This document shows, one piece after another, positions 1 to 10,712 of a stretch of DNA of 64,000 bases. Origin of the DNA: Chara braunii (Eukaryota; Streptophyta; Charophyceae; Charales; Characeae); NCBI GenBank assembly GCA_003427395.1, contig BFEA01000342.1, forward strand, positions 1,164,061 through 1,228,060. The letters are read 5' to 3'. How positions within the stretch are numbered: position 1 is the first letter of the stretch; the number at the start of each line of letters is the position of its first letter. The position numbers were made by a program, and so were the translations under genes. The notes under the pieces are model-generated. The model made no database searches and was not told where the DNA came from. It worked only from the letters and a program-made list of their open reading frames with translations.

Positions 1-145
1 AGTGTTGGGAATGACCCCCCTAACCCCCTCCCAACTCCCCCAGACCCATATATATATATTAAAAAAAAAAAAAAAAAAGTTCGCATTTGGTCGTTTTCCG
101 ACCCGTTCGCGTTGGGCGACCGAATGCGAACAGCATGCTACGCAG
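1..145. other. Unassigned flank with A-tract
   Basis: No gene is visible. A short TA repeat (about 49-59) runs into an 18-base A-tract (61-78). The following 65 bases are rich in TTCG/GCGA words and end abruptly where retrotransposon A begins. It may be the end of another inserted element, but no partner end lies in the window. Confidence 0.4.
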
Positions 146-987
146 CCTGTAGTCAGTATCCTCGCAGATGACCGCCCCGTGCGGATCGAGGAGTACATAG
201 AGGGAGTCGAGGTGTACTTTCGCCTAGAGCAAGAAGGGAAGGTAGAAAAGGTCCTCCATTCCCTGACGTAGTCATGGAAGACGATCTCCCATTCGACATA
301 GTACTTGGTACTGATTGGGGAGGCAGTCGTGGCCACATTGCACCTTAGAGAGCATGAGTGCAGGCTCCCTAGTCCTGCAGGTGGGATGTTCCATGTGTTA
401 AGGAACAAGCCTTTGTAGCCTATGTTAGGCAAGTTTCTGAACCACCAAAGAAGGAGAGAGAAAGAGATCCATCCCACTATTGCCAGTTTGCTGAAGAGTA
501 CAAAGATTTATCTGAGGCACCCTCAGGGGTAGTGCCAAGACCCATTCAGCACAGCATAGAGATAGAGCCTGGCAGTGGAACACCTAAGGGGCAGAATGTC
601 TCCGAAGGAGTTGGAGGAGTTGCGTAAGAAGTTAGACGAGCTCCTCGAGAAAGGATGGATTAGACCTAGCTCATCTCCTTTTGGTGCACCTATTTTGTTT
701 GTCCCCAAGAAAGAGGGAGAACTACAGAAGTCTGAACGCCATAACCGTTAAAAATGCAGAATTGTTGCCCCACGTAGATGATCCGTTAGATAGGGTGGAC
801 AGCCGCAAGTACTTCACCAAGATAGATAGTTAGGATATCATCAGATAGAGGTACATCTTGATGTTCAGCACAAAACCGCGTTTCGGACCAGGTATGGGCA
901 TTACGAGTTCATAGTGATGCCCTTTGAACTAACCAATGCACCAACCTCATTCCAGCACCGCGTGAACAACTTATTCGGAACGTGGCT
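146..987 (+). pseudogene. Element A, left part: Ty3/Gypsy protease-RT fragment
   Basis: Six-frame reading gives, in order, the C-terminal half of a retropepsin (V-S-I-L-A-D-D-R-P, then a D-L-P-F-D-I-V-L-G-like block near 285-312) and the N-terminal half of a Ty3 reverse transcriptase. The RT part includes I-E-I-E-P-G-S (about 556-576), [14 protein letters not shown] (about 652-695) and the block leading to N-A-P (about 940). Several stops and frameshifts break it. It aligns with 5568-6510 of element B, so A and B are relatives. The match stops exactly at the GGCT target duplication of B and resumes at 36518 with the next RT residues, so A is the host of the nested insertion. It cannot make a working enzyme. 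Confidence 0.85.
984..987. repeat. Left target-site duplication of element B (GGCT)
   Basis: The four bases before the TG of the 5' LTR equal the four bases after the CA of the 3' LTR (36514-36517). Removing one copy brings the two halves of element A's RT reading together at the codon level. Confidence 0.85.
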
Positions 988-1968
988 TGAAACGGTATTC
1001 ACCAGTTCGCAGTAGCTGATGCAGATCCCAGGGCTCGATCCCTAGGCCCTACCTTACCTGTGTACAGTATCTTTGTCGACCCCTGGAGTTGAACCTACGA
1101 CCTGTGTATTTGTAACAGTTGGTAGGTTGTCGTAGTGTCTATAGGTAGCCGGGGTTCGATCTGTAGACCTGTCGAGTAGGAGCCTTAGTCAGGTCTAGAA
1201 GTCGTAGCTGTAGCTTTCCCGAAAGGTCAACGTCGTAGCTGCTACAGTCCAGAAGGGTCAAGTCGTAGCTGCTACAGTCACGAAAGGCCAAGTCTACGGC
1301 CTTCCGAAAGGTCCCAGTAGTGGCCTTTCGAAGTTGCCCACGTTTAGACTGAGGCAAGTGGGCAAGTGGCGAGGCAAGTGGTGGAGTCTATACCCGTGCT
1401 GAGTCAGCAGTCCCAGTCCTAGGCAGTCCTGGTCCAGTCCAGCAAGTACCGCATGGGACTGTGTGCACTTCGGGTATGGGAAAGGGCCAGACCAACGCAC
1501 TGCAGAAGAATAAATCAAGAGGCAGCACCCAGCCATTCATTCATTCCTGCGGAAGCCATGCGGAAGCGCTGCCTCGGTGACTTGTGCGAGGTGGTCTGCA
1601 GAGGAGCCTGAAGTCGAAGTGGGCTAGAGGGAGTTAGCGCAGCCATAGCTGCTTGTAGAGTAGAGTTAGCTAGCGGCCATAGCTGCCATAGTTAGTAGTA
1701 GGTGTGCATTCGTGTGTGTGCAGAGTGTGTGCGTGGGGTATCCAGGGTGATCCAGAGTTGAAGTGTGAAGTGAACAGTGGTGTTGGACACAGTGACGAGA
1801 GTTGCAATGTGTGGGTGCTGATGCACCATAGCCTATTGAAGCGAGCTTGCATCTGAACTGTGTCTTGGTTTCCATATCTTCAAGCTTTGAGTTGGGCGCT
1901 AGGCGCCGGAGTGATTCACCATCTGTTTGTATGCATGTGGAGTGACGAAATATGCGAGTCTGATTGCA
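988..1968 (+). repeat. Element B 5' LTR
   Basis: The 981-bp repeat starts TGAAACGG and ends GATTGCA, one base before the primer binding site. It matches 35713-36513 closely, except that 1326-1530 (205 bp) is absent from the 3' copy. It contains several short GTCGTAGCTG-type repeats (1199-1290) and GT-rich runs near 1710-1730. Open frames on its minus strand are not supported as genes, because both LTR copies carry them only through duplication. Confidence 0.88.
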
Positions 1969-1969
1969 C

Positions 1970-1985
1970 TGGTATCGGAGCTGGT
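1970..1985 (+). other. Element B primer binding site (initiator-Met type)
   Basis: TGGTATCGGAGCTGG begins one base after the LTR end. It differs from the common plant TGGTATCAGAGC by A to G at the eighth base. Elements D and F carry the same change. Confidence 0.82.
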
Positions 1986-3291
1986 ACCCCCTACTCCACG
2001 CATCATCGCCGCCGTTGTACCAGGAGGGAGACGCGTCGGCGCCATAGCTGAGGTGTGCCACCCCTGAAGAAGAAGTCCGCCATAGCTGCGCTGCGGAAGA
2101 GAGTGACGCGTACCTGCACAGAGGACAACAACGAAGAGAGAGAGAGAGAGAGAGAGGGGCTGAGCGATACAAGATTGGGTTACCACGTACCTGCTGCATT
2201 GAAGATTGGTTGTGCGGTCCACGAAGAAGTAGCGGCCATCGCCGCAGAGCTCGAAACACGGAGGAGAGAGGGGAGAGAAGCAGGAAGGAGGAAGAAGGGA
2301 AAACGAAGGTGAAGACAGACATAGTCGAGGGTGAACAAAAAAAAAGAAAAAGAGAAACAGTGAGAAAGAAGAAGGGTGAAGGAGGAGAAAGAGAAGGGAG
2401 AGTGGCGAGGAAGAAGGTGCCGGCAGCCATAGGCGTTGACCGGAGCTGCTGATCACGATTTTGACCAAGCTGGAGTTGTATAAGCTCGCCGAGCCCGCAG
2501 CCTATCCCCTCGCCCTATGGATATGCACTCACCTTATGGTACTTGCTGAGTCTGAGTCTGTATGTCTCTTCTTTCTGCATTGAGTCTCTTATGTCCAGGT
2601 GATAGGACTCCGCGTATGAAGGATAGGGCTTCGTTGACCAAACCACTGCCGGCAGAGTAGGGCTAAAGACTGTGTCTGACGACTCTACTATCCCGAAGGC
2701 CTAACCCTCCCAAGGACCGGTACTGACCGGCGGGCTGCTCGGTGTGGCACGGTAGGCCCAAAATCTGAGTTGTGGGCTGCACAACGGGCCGTCTACGTCT
2801 TGAGAGAACCTGCTGATTGCGTCGTCCTATCTGCGACGTTAAAGAATTCTTGAGGAGTTACGGGGGATCTCCTTAAATGCCTCCTGATCAGCAACAAGTT
2901 TTGTAGTGACGGCTGTAGTATTAGAGTCTAGGCTAGTGCCCCTAGTTGACAGGGTCTGAACCGGAGTGAAAGCTAGGTAGGCTTGACCGCAGGTGTTGGG
3001 CATGTGGTCTGGATTGCAAGGAATGTGGTTGCGAAAGCTTCTGTCGGCCGTGGTAATCTGGCTAGAACGAAGGGTAAGATTCTGTAGTCCATAGAGAGTC
3101 AGTTAGTCAGGTGTCTGGGTAGGTCTACGTGGTGAGGAGTGGGACAACTTGTCGTGCACCTGAACACCATGGACGACTACCCCATGTACGGCTTGCTCGT
3201 GGGGTACTCCCTTTGGAGGACCCTTTGGCATTTCATTTTCCCACTGGGATTCTAGAACACATTTACGTGTAGGGTAGACACACGTACGGGG
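1986..3291 (+). other. Element B untranslated leader
   Basis: The 1.3-kb leader between primer binding site and gag is purine-rich in its first half, with a (GA)n run at about 2136-2156 and AAAAA/GAAGG runs at 2338-2420. No frame shows a retroviral domain. A hairpin-forming segment at 2816-2892 recurs in element F. Confidence 0.6.
2816..2892 (+). ncRNA. Conserved leader hairpin of element B
   Basis: The segment contains TCGTCCTATCTGCGACGTTA, then TTGAGGAG, an 11-base G-rich loop and CTCCTTAA. TTGAGGAG and CTCCTTAA can form 8 base pairs, one of them G-U. The same architecture occurs at 55107-55193 in element F, where the inner G-C pair is replaced by C-G. A structural role in retroelement RNA (packaging, dimerisation or translation) is inference. 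Confidence 0.55.
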
Positions 3292-5240
3292 ACGAGCACC
3301 TCGCCCTACACGGCCGAGCAAGAAGCCAAGGCCGCCGCCATTTTACAGGAGAGAAGAGAGAAGAAAGAGGCCAAGAAAAAAGCCTTGATAGAAGAACAGG
3401 CGGCGAAGTTAAAAAAGATTGAGGAGGAGATGACCAGCGAAAGAGAGGTTAAAGAAAGAAGAGGAAGAGAAGCTCAAGACGGTAGAAGAGGAAGAGGAGG
3501 TGGAAGAAAACTCCACTGGAAAGGCGAAGGGAAGGAGGAAGAGGAGAATCCAGTGGCACGAAAGAGGACCTAACAGAGAAGAAGATTACAACGTGGGTTG
3601 CTGGATTATCCCTGGGAGAAGATGAGGAGGCCTTAATGTATGTGCCCAGGGAGGAACATGAGGCGGCCATGAAAGAGTGGGATGCTGAAGAAGATCCACT
3701 CAAGCGGCAGGTGTTGGAAGATGAGAAGAGGATGGAATGGAAGTTTTGTTTGACAAGGGAAAGGAAAAGAAGGATGGAGGCGGCGAGCCAAGCGGCGAGA
3801 GAATTGGAGGAGATAAAGAAGCAGAGAGATCAGATGGCGGTGCAGGTGGATTTATTGGGGAAGATGAAAATTATGGCAAAAAATATAGAACGCTTGGCAC
3901 AGATCCAGGAAGAACAGTTCCTATTTGGCAGAAGTCAAGACATTGTCGTGCGTTCAATCCGATTAGAACTCAGGGACTTCGCACGAGAACTGGCGACGCA
4001 GGTGGGCTCCGAAGTGAGGGCCAGCCTAGATAACATAGAGCGATATTGCACAGGCGCCATAGAGGGCGCCCGATTGACCGCCCCCAAAGACGAGGAGGTA
4101 CGTCCTCGTAGGGAGCCAGTCAAGGTCAAATTTCCTGATTCCTACAGTGGGAAGAAGGAAGAGAACTTTGACAATTGGGAAGCCAATGTCAAAACCTATG
4201 TTCATTTACAGAAAGTTTCCCCAGATGAGCAGGTTCTAATCGCCATCCACGCTCTAAAAGAGGAGGCCGCCAGTTTTGCCCGTTCCCTGCTCCGCGCCGC
4301 TAATTGTAACAATGATGTAGTCGCGTATTCCGCCTTCACCCCCCTCGTTGACTTCCTTAAGTTGTTGCGCGAACGATTTGCAGACGTTTCGCGCAGTGTC
4401 AAAGCCTCTGACAGGCTGCAAACCATCCACTCTCTTCAGTGGAGGAGTGCCAAGGCACTCAAAGGTGTTATGGACGAGTTGGTTGCAGTTCCTGACCACG
4501 GGGTCACCGAGACCCATTTGGTCAACCTCTTCTATCGGGCTATGCCCGAATCTTTGCGCGGGCACTTCTTCGAGAAAAGCCAATAACCCACCACGACCTA
4601 CGACGCCCTGAGCAAGGAAGTGGTGGCGTTTGAAGCAAGGTCCATGTCAGTGTCCACTTTCTGGCACAAGGACCTCGACAAGGGAAAAAAGTGGAAGGGT
4701 CCCACTATCTCCGGATAGGTCAAGACTAAGGATCGCTTGATCCTTACATTAGATGAGGGTAGTGTTGACGAAGTCCCCTACGAGCAGATTGAGTGGGGGC
4801 TGGAAGAGGAGGACAGTAGTGACAGTCAGGGGAGGACTTACGCTGCTGTTTCGCCCGGAGGGAGGCCGCAAGGAGGAGGAAGAGGCCAGGGCCAAGGGGG
4901 TCGGGCCTCAGGAGGCTGTTACCAGGGCGATCAGGGGGTTGGTGGTAGAGGAGGAAACCGCCAAGCGGGAGGAAGGGGTAAAAGTCCGCCGCAAAACCGT
5001 TATGGGAATAGGTCCCCTAATAGGGGTAGCAGATCACCCTATAGGAGAGGAGGATGGCACCGAGGTCTGCCACAGGGTAGGCCTTGGGAAGACTTGGGCC
5101 TGAACCAGCGCGTGCGGCAACAACGTGTGGACCAGGGGCAGTGCATCTACTGTGGTGACCCTGACCACATTATCAAATATTGTCCAAAGTATAGAGAGGT
5201 CCGTTTGGCTGCCCTAGGGGCAAAAGGCAGCCGCCGGTAG
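3292..5240 (+). pseudogene. Element B gag (capsid and nucleocapsid), broken
   Basis: Gag forms the retrotransposon particle and binds its RNA. The readable product starts with a charged, coiled-coil-like Glu/Lys/Arg stretch (3292-3900), partly in another frame until about 3450. A capsid-like region follows (about 4120-4583; V-K-F-P-D-S-Y-S-G-K then N-W-E-A-N-V). After two in-frame stops (4584-4586 and about 4717) comes a Gly/Arg/Gln-rich nucleocapsid region. A perfect CCHC zinc knuckle lies at about 5141-5182 (C-I-Y-C-G-D-P-D-H-I-I-K-Y-C). Without the stops the product would be a normal chromovirus Gag of about 650 residues. Protease follows after the gag stop in another frame. Confidence 0.82.
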
Positions 5241-5284
5241 GGATAGCAACTGCCCCTACCATAAGGCCATGTGGGGAAACGAGC

Positions 5285-5785
5285 GTGAGCCGGCAGGAAA
5301 CTCCCACACCACATGAGCCTATGGCAGAAGTTGCAGGCCGGTGCCTAAATAGCTGTCCAGAGACTGCTTGTGTCAGAGTCTCTTTAGGCACTTGCCTCAC
5401 AGGCGTGGCCGATGAGCTGAAGGAGAGAATGCCCGCCTGGGCCAAGATGAAGAAGGAGAGTAAGGGAGTAGGAGCCCTAATAGATTCAGGGGCTACCCCC
5501 AGTTATATCAGCTGTAGAGCGCTGAAGAAGCTGAGGCTAGGGTTGAAAGTCCAAAAATTGGAAGACCCCATAGTTAGTGTCCTCGCGGACAACCGCACTA
5601 TGCGAGTTGAGGACTACGTAGAGGGAGTTCAGGCGTATTTCCGCCTAGAGAAAGATGGAAAAGTGGAGAAAGTTCTCCATTCCCTGACTCTCCTCGTACA
5701 AGACGATCTTCCTTTCGATATAGTCCTAGGTATGGATTGGGGAGAGGCAGCAGGGGCCACACTCCATCTGTTGTTGGCTCCCTAG
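5285..5785 (+). pseudogene. Element B aspartic protease (retropepsin) region of pol
   Basis: This 166-residue open frame carries the retropepsin active site D-S-G-A-T-P-S-Y-I-S (about residues 67-76) and the downstream D-L-P-F-D-I-V-L-G-M-D-W block that forms the second half of the fold. The enzyme would cleave the Gag-Pol polyprotein. The frame differs from the end of gag and closes at a TAG before the RT, so the polyprotein is interrupted. The active-site residues themselves look intact. The part from about 5568 matches element A. Confidence 0.82.
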
Positions 5786-6029
5786 TCCGTCAGGCGAGGT
5801 TAAGACTGCCCGTCTGTTCCATGCGTCAGGTGTAGACAATACCCTGGCACATTGCTGTTTCAGTGGTCCTGCGCTTGCCTGATTAGTGAAAAAGGAGAAA
5901 TTAGAGGAACAGGTCTTTGTAGTCTACGTCAGGCCTGTTACTAAGCCTAAGAAAGAGAAGCCCATTGACTCAGCTATTGCCAAGCTGCTGGAATAATTTA
6001 AGGACTTAGCAAAGCTGCCGAAAGGAGTA

Positions 6030-6560
6030 GTGACGCGACCGATCCAACATCGTATAGAGATAGAGCCTGGCAGTAGAACTCCCAAAGGAGTAGTGTACAG
6101 GATGTCCCCGTGGGAGTTGGAGGAGCTGCGCAACCAACTAGACGAGCTTCTGGAGAAGGGTTGGATTAGGCCCAGTTCATCTCCTTTTGGAGCACCAATT
6201 TTGTTTGTCCCCGAAAAGGAGGGAGAGCTTACAATGTGTATTGACTATAGGGGTCTCAATGCTATCACAGTGAAGAATGCAGAGCCACTGCCCCGTATAA
6301 ATGATCTTTTAGATCGGGTGCAGGGATGCAAGTATTTTTCGAAGACAGATTTGAAATCCGGATACATCAGATAGCGGTTCATCCTGATGATCAGTATAAG
6401 ACCACATTCCGGACTAGGTATGGGCACTACGAGTTTATAGTCATGCCCTTTGGGCTAACCAACGCGCCCGCAACCTTTCAGTGTTGTATGAATGACCTGT
6501 TTAGGCCGTGGTTAGATAGATTTGTAGTAGTATACTTCATGATATTCTAGTTTTCAGTAA
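6030..6560 (+). pseudogene. Element B reverse transcriptase, broken at the catalytic motif
   Basis: Typical Ty3 RT blocks are present: [38 protein letters not shown] and K-T-D-L-K-S-G-Y. A frame change falls at S-G-Y, where the usual H-Q-I is lost (about 6360-6374). The second half has [13 protein letters not shown]. At about 6531-6545 the codons for the catalytic Y-L-D-D lack one base, giving V-Y-F-M-I-F and a stop. The enzyme would lack its second and third catalytic aspartates. Confidence 0.85.
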
Positions 6561-6585
6561 GACCCTCCAAGAGCATCAGGGTCAT

Positions 6586-7335
6586 TTGAGGCAGGTCTTG
6601 GAGAAGCTGAGGGAAGCTAACTTCAAGATCAATGCGAAGAAGTGTGAGTGGGCGAAGACCCAAGTATTGTATCTAGGCCATGTTTTAGACGGAGATGACA
6701 TTAAGCCAGAAGACAGCAAAATCACAGTGATTAGAGATTGGCCTACACCCCGCACGTTAACAGAGTTGCGGTCGTTCCTAGGCCTAGCACATTACTATAG
6801 GAAGTTTGTCAAAAACTTCTCCACCATCGCTGCACCCCTTCGCAAATTGCTGAAGAAAGAAACAATCTGGAGGTGGGATAAGGATTGCACGTCTGCCATG
6901 AAGAAGTTGAAGCAGACGCTGACAGAGTATCCAGTCCTTAAGGTCGCCGATCCGTCCTTACCTTTCGTCGTCACTACTGACGCGAGTCAATACGGCATAG
7001 GTGTTGTGTTACAGCAAGACGATGGCAATGGGTATAGGCCCGTAAAGTTCATGTCTGCCCGAATGCCTTCAGAAAAGGTCCCGACATCTACCTATGAGAG
7101 GGAACTCTACGCTCTCACGCAAGCTCTAGAGCACTGGAAGCACTACTTGCTTGGGAGGCACTTCAAAGTATATTCAACCCACGAGACTCTCAGGTGGCTA
7201 AAGACACAGGCCAAAATGACACCTAAGTTGACTAGGTGGGCCGCAGAGATAGACCAGTACGACTTTGAGCTCAAGCCAGTTAAGGGCAAGTATAATGTAG
7301 TTGCGGATGCTCTAAGTAGGAGATCAGACTACTTT
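6586..7335 (+). pseudogene. Element B RT thumb/connection and RNase H
   Basis: This is the first part of a 579-residue open frame. It carries the RT connection (C-E-W-A-K-T, Y-L-G-H-V-L, R-S-F-L-G-L-A-H-Y-Y-R-K-F) and then RNase H: T-T-D-A-S-Q-Y-G-I-G-V-V-L (about 6976-7014), Y-E-R-E-L-Y-A-L and V-A-D-A-L-S-R-R (about 7303). These supply the usual D, E and last D. The motif normally read T-D-H-E-T-L-R-W-L is S-T-H-E-T-L-R-W-L here (about 7174), so one catalytic-site aspartate is missing. RNase H would degrade the RNA of the RNA-DNA hybrid. Confidence 0.85.
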
Positions 7336-8566
7336 GGAGAGATAGTCCATTATCTGGATGTAGGGAAAGACCTGCAACAGAAAGCTAGAGAGTCGTATGC
7401 GCAGGACCCTATCTACAGTGACCTTCTTAAGAAAGTAAAGAAGGCCCCAGAGACCGAACCAGATTACCGCACTACAGAGGGGTTGTTATTCGAGAAGACT
7501 AATGTAGTCGACCGATTGTGCATTCCTAATAGTGAGGAGATTCGTAGCCTAATCCTAGGGGAATGTCACGATACTGACAGACATTTTGGTTGGCAAAAGA
7601 CCTTAGCCAATCTGATGCGCGCGTACACTTGGCCAGGAATGAAGAATGACTGCATAGAGTATGTCCGCAGTTGCAAGGTATGCCAGAGGAATAAGACTAC
7701 TACGCGTGCCCCTCTAGGTCTTCTCAGACCCCTGCCTATTCCTGACCAGCCCGGGAATTCAGTGTCCATTGATTTCATGGACACCGGCGTCAAGAGTAGG
7801 CATAGTAAGAGCCAAGTCATGGTCATAGTAGATAGATTTAGCAAGTATGTAGTTTTTGTGCCATTGCCTGCGGAGGCACGCACAAAGTTAGTAGTTCATA
7901 AGTTCTTTGATCATTGGGTCAGTGAACACGGGATTCCGCTGTCTATAGTTAGCGATAGAGACACCCAGTTCACTAGCCATAACTGGCAGGAGTTGATGAG
8001 AGTATATGGCTCCAAGCTGTTGATGTCGTCTGGCCGTCATCCAGAGACTAATGGTCAGACTGAGAAAATGAATAAGTTCCTACAGCAAGTCCTGAGAATG
8101 TACATTAGACCTGATCAGACTAACTGGGATGAGATGCTCCCAAAGGTGGCCAGTGCCTACAATAACACGTGCACCTGTCCACGTGTCGCACTCCCAACGA
8201 GTTACACACGTCCTTCAGACCACGCAAACCGTTTGAGGGACTTAACCGGGATCAGATTCATAGGCTACCTCCCGGTACTAGGGAGTTTGTTTTACAGCAC
8301 GAGGAGGAGTTGGCTATCGTTGTAGAGAACCTCAGGAAGGCCCAACATAGGATGATAGAGCAAGCCAATAAGCATCGTCGCCCATCACAATTTCAAGTAG
8401 GCGACTTAGTCTGGGTCAAGTCTAAGGAGTTCACTCCTGAGGAGAATATCTCGCAAGAGCTATTGCCCGCGTATAGAGGACCGTGGCCAGTTCTAGAGGT
8501 TAAAGGCAAAGAGGATAGACCGTCCTATACCCTAGAGATCCCAGCGCACCTGCACACCTACCCCGT
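7336..8566 (+). pseudogene. Element B integrase, cut by element C
   Basis: The zinc-binding HHCC domain is readable (E-C-H-D-T-D-R-H-F-G and C-K-V-C-Q-R-N-K, about 7561-7695). The catalytic core has all three acidic residues in context: S-I-D-F-M-D-T-G (about 7768), I-V-S-D-R-D-T-Q-F (about 7947) and N-G-Q-T-E-K-M-N (about 8050). A frameshift near 8170-8190 moves the C-terminal part into another frame (Q-V-G-D-L-V-W-V-K at about 8392). The reading stops inside H-T-Y-P-V, where the TG of element C's LTR begins. The remaining tail is at 35379-35674. Confidence 0.88.
8563..8566. repeat. Left target-site duplication of element C (CCGT)
   Basis: CCGT precedes the TG of the left C LTR and follows the CA of the right C LTR (35379-35382). 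Removing one copy restores the codons of element B's Y-P-V-F-H block. Confidence 0.82.
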
Positions 8567-10712
8567 TGTCGAGCGCATCGGTCCCGCACGGGCACCCTCC
8601 CGGCCGCGTCACGCAGGATTTGGCAAGACTTGTCGCGGATGAGCGTTTTGCCGCTTCGGCCGAGTGCGCCAGTCGTACCTCTCGCGAGCCCCTACGACAG
8701 GACAGTGTCACGCAAGGCCCCGCCTACCTCCACCTGCGGGAGCTGTCACCATCCCTTAGTTGGGCGTATCCCCGCCGAGCTACCGAACCACATGCGAAGG
8801 TTTTTCGTATGCAATCGCAGAGGTGGCCCGGTCGAGGGCGTTTCTCGTTCGCAATAGCATAAGGGGTACGCGCGGTCAACGCCCCTCAATCAGACCCGCA
8901 CGCGAATTGACGCATTTGGGGGGCTGAGGTCCCAAGCACGATTCGTCGTCGGTCGACTAGGACGCAATCCACTCACCACACATTACACCACACACAAAAA
9001 AAAGAAAAATACACACAAACACAACACAAACTCTCCTAGTCCCTTTAGTATCCGACCCATAATCTTCTGAGCCAGAATTTGGTTAGGCGTCGCGCGTAGA
9101 CTTAGTATAAAATTGCGCGAACGTAGGGCCTTTCATATTGACTAGCCATGCGAGCATACGCAAGCAATCACAACGATGGATTACTACGTGGTACCCATAG
9201 TCGGGCGACCCTCGATAGTCTCGAGGGTCATGTTCGACACTCAAGTGTCGGCTGACACACACCTTGAGGGGTTAATCTCTCGACGCTAGACAACCGCCAA
9301 GGCGGTTGATCACCACACCCTCTTCTGCACCCTGTGGAGAGTGGTTGGTACACAGGTTCAAACCTGTGGTGGCAGTCAACTCCCGTGGCCTAGGAGGCAA
9401 GCTCCATCATCTAGGGCCTAGAGAGAAATCAAGGGGTTTGACTTTGACGGCTGCCACGACTATAACGTCCAACCAAAAACAATTTTAAAGAGTAAGAGTA
9501 AGGATAATCCACATAGTCAAGCAGAAGTTTGTGTATTAGACGATCACTCTCACATCAGTTGTGTGGCTTGTCCATCAGCATTCACACAATACTCAGACTA
9601 TCACCAAGCTCAGTTAAAAAGATCTCATAAGCATACCTGCGATCACACAAGGTTCAAACAACAACAACATCACACACACTAAGGGAGTCAACTTTACTGC
9701 TTTTCTGTGACTCACACCCTGCCTTGTGCATACAAACTCCAACCAATTTCCACCATCCCTGTAATAACGGTACTCAATCTTTTAGAAATGGCCATTTAAA
9801 GTCTGGGTGAAAAACCTTAATAAACATAACAACCCACAAGAGCCAAGGCCTTAGGTTGAGATGCAGAAGGCAGAAAGTTGTGTCGTAAACCGATGAATCG
9901 ACAACCGACCTGTTATCAGTGATAACAGAAGATGATGCTCTGTACGATCAGGCTGAACAAGTCAAGGGTTCAATCGAATTCGCAGCCCTGTGTCACAATA
10001 CAGACCAAAGAGAGGCACTACTCCGTTTGAGCCAAATGGAGAACGTGCTCCATCTCGTAGCCTAGCTCCTCCACTAGCTTTCTTCCTCACTTTCTTCCAC
10101 AGAAACCCCTGAAACTTTCGACAGTATCTTCCCTAGACAGGGCAGATTGTCAATTTCTTCCTAGCACAAAATAATCTTACTCTCCAAATTTTGCAAAATT
10201 TCGGCAGCGCTTCCCATAAGGAAAAGTGCCTTTTTAGAATTTTCAAGTGTCAAAAAATGACCAACTCCCTCAGACTTGTAAAAATTTCGGCAGCGCTCCC
10301 CGTAGGAACAGTGGACTGCCAAGATTTATAAAAAGCTGAAATTACCAAGGACAAAACACAACTATACTTGGGACCAACTCCCGACACTTACCTGATAGTT
10401 AGAACCGGAGATAGTTTGCACGATGCCTTCTTGAGGATGACATCGTGAAGTAACACCGATGCTAACTCCTAGTAAGGTGAGTCCTATCTTATCCCAAGTT
10501 CCCCATCATCCATCTCATCTACCTATAGCTCTTGCACTCGGCGAGCATCAAAAGTGACTAAGCTATCAAAAAGGAGATCCCCAGAGATACCCCAAAAGAA
10601 ACATACATGGGTGAGCACAACAACATCTCTCACCAACCCACAGGTTCCTTTCCAGGTCACATAGTTCGTTCAAAAAGCCTCCTTATTCCCTTTCTACCCC
10701 TCCTTACATAAG

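Noticed and set aside
1666-2468. Long minus-strand frames in the LTR and leader of B
   Set aside because: They are Ser/Leu/Phe-rich translations of purine-rich DNA that overlap the LTR end and primer binding site; no domain.
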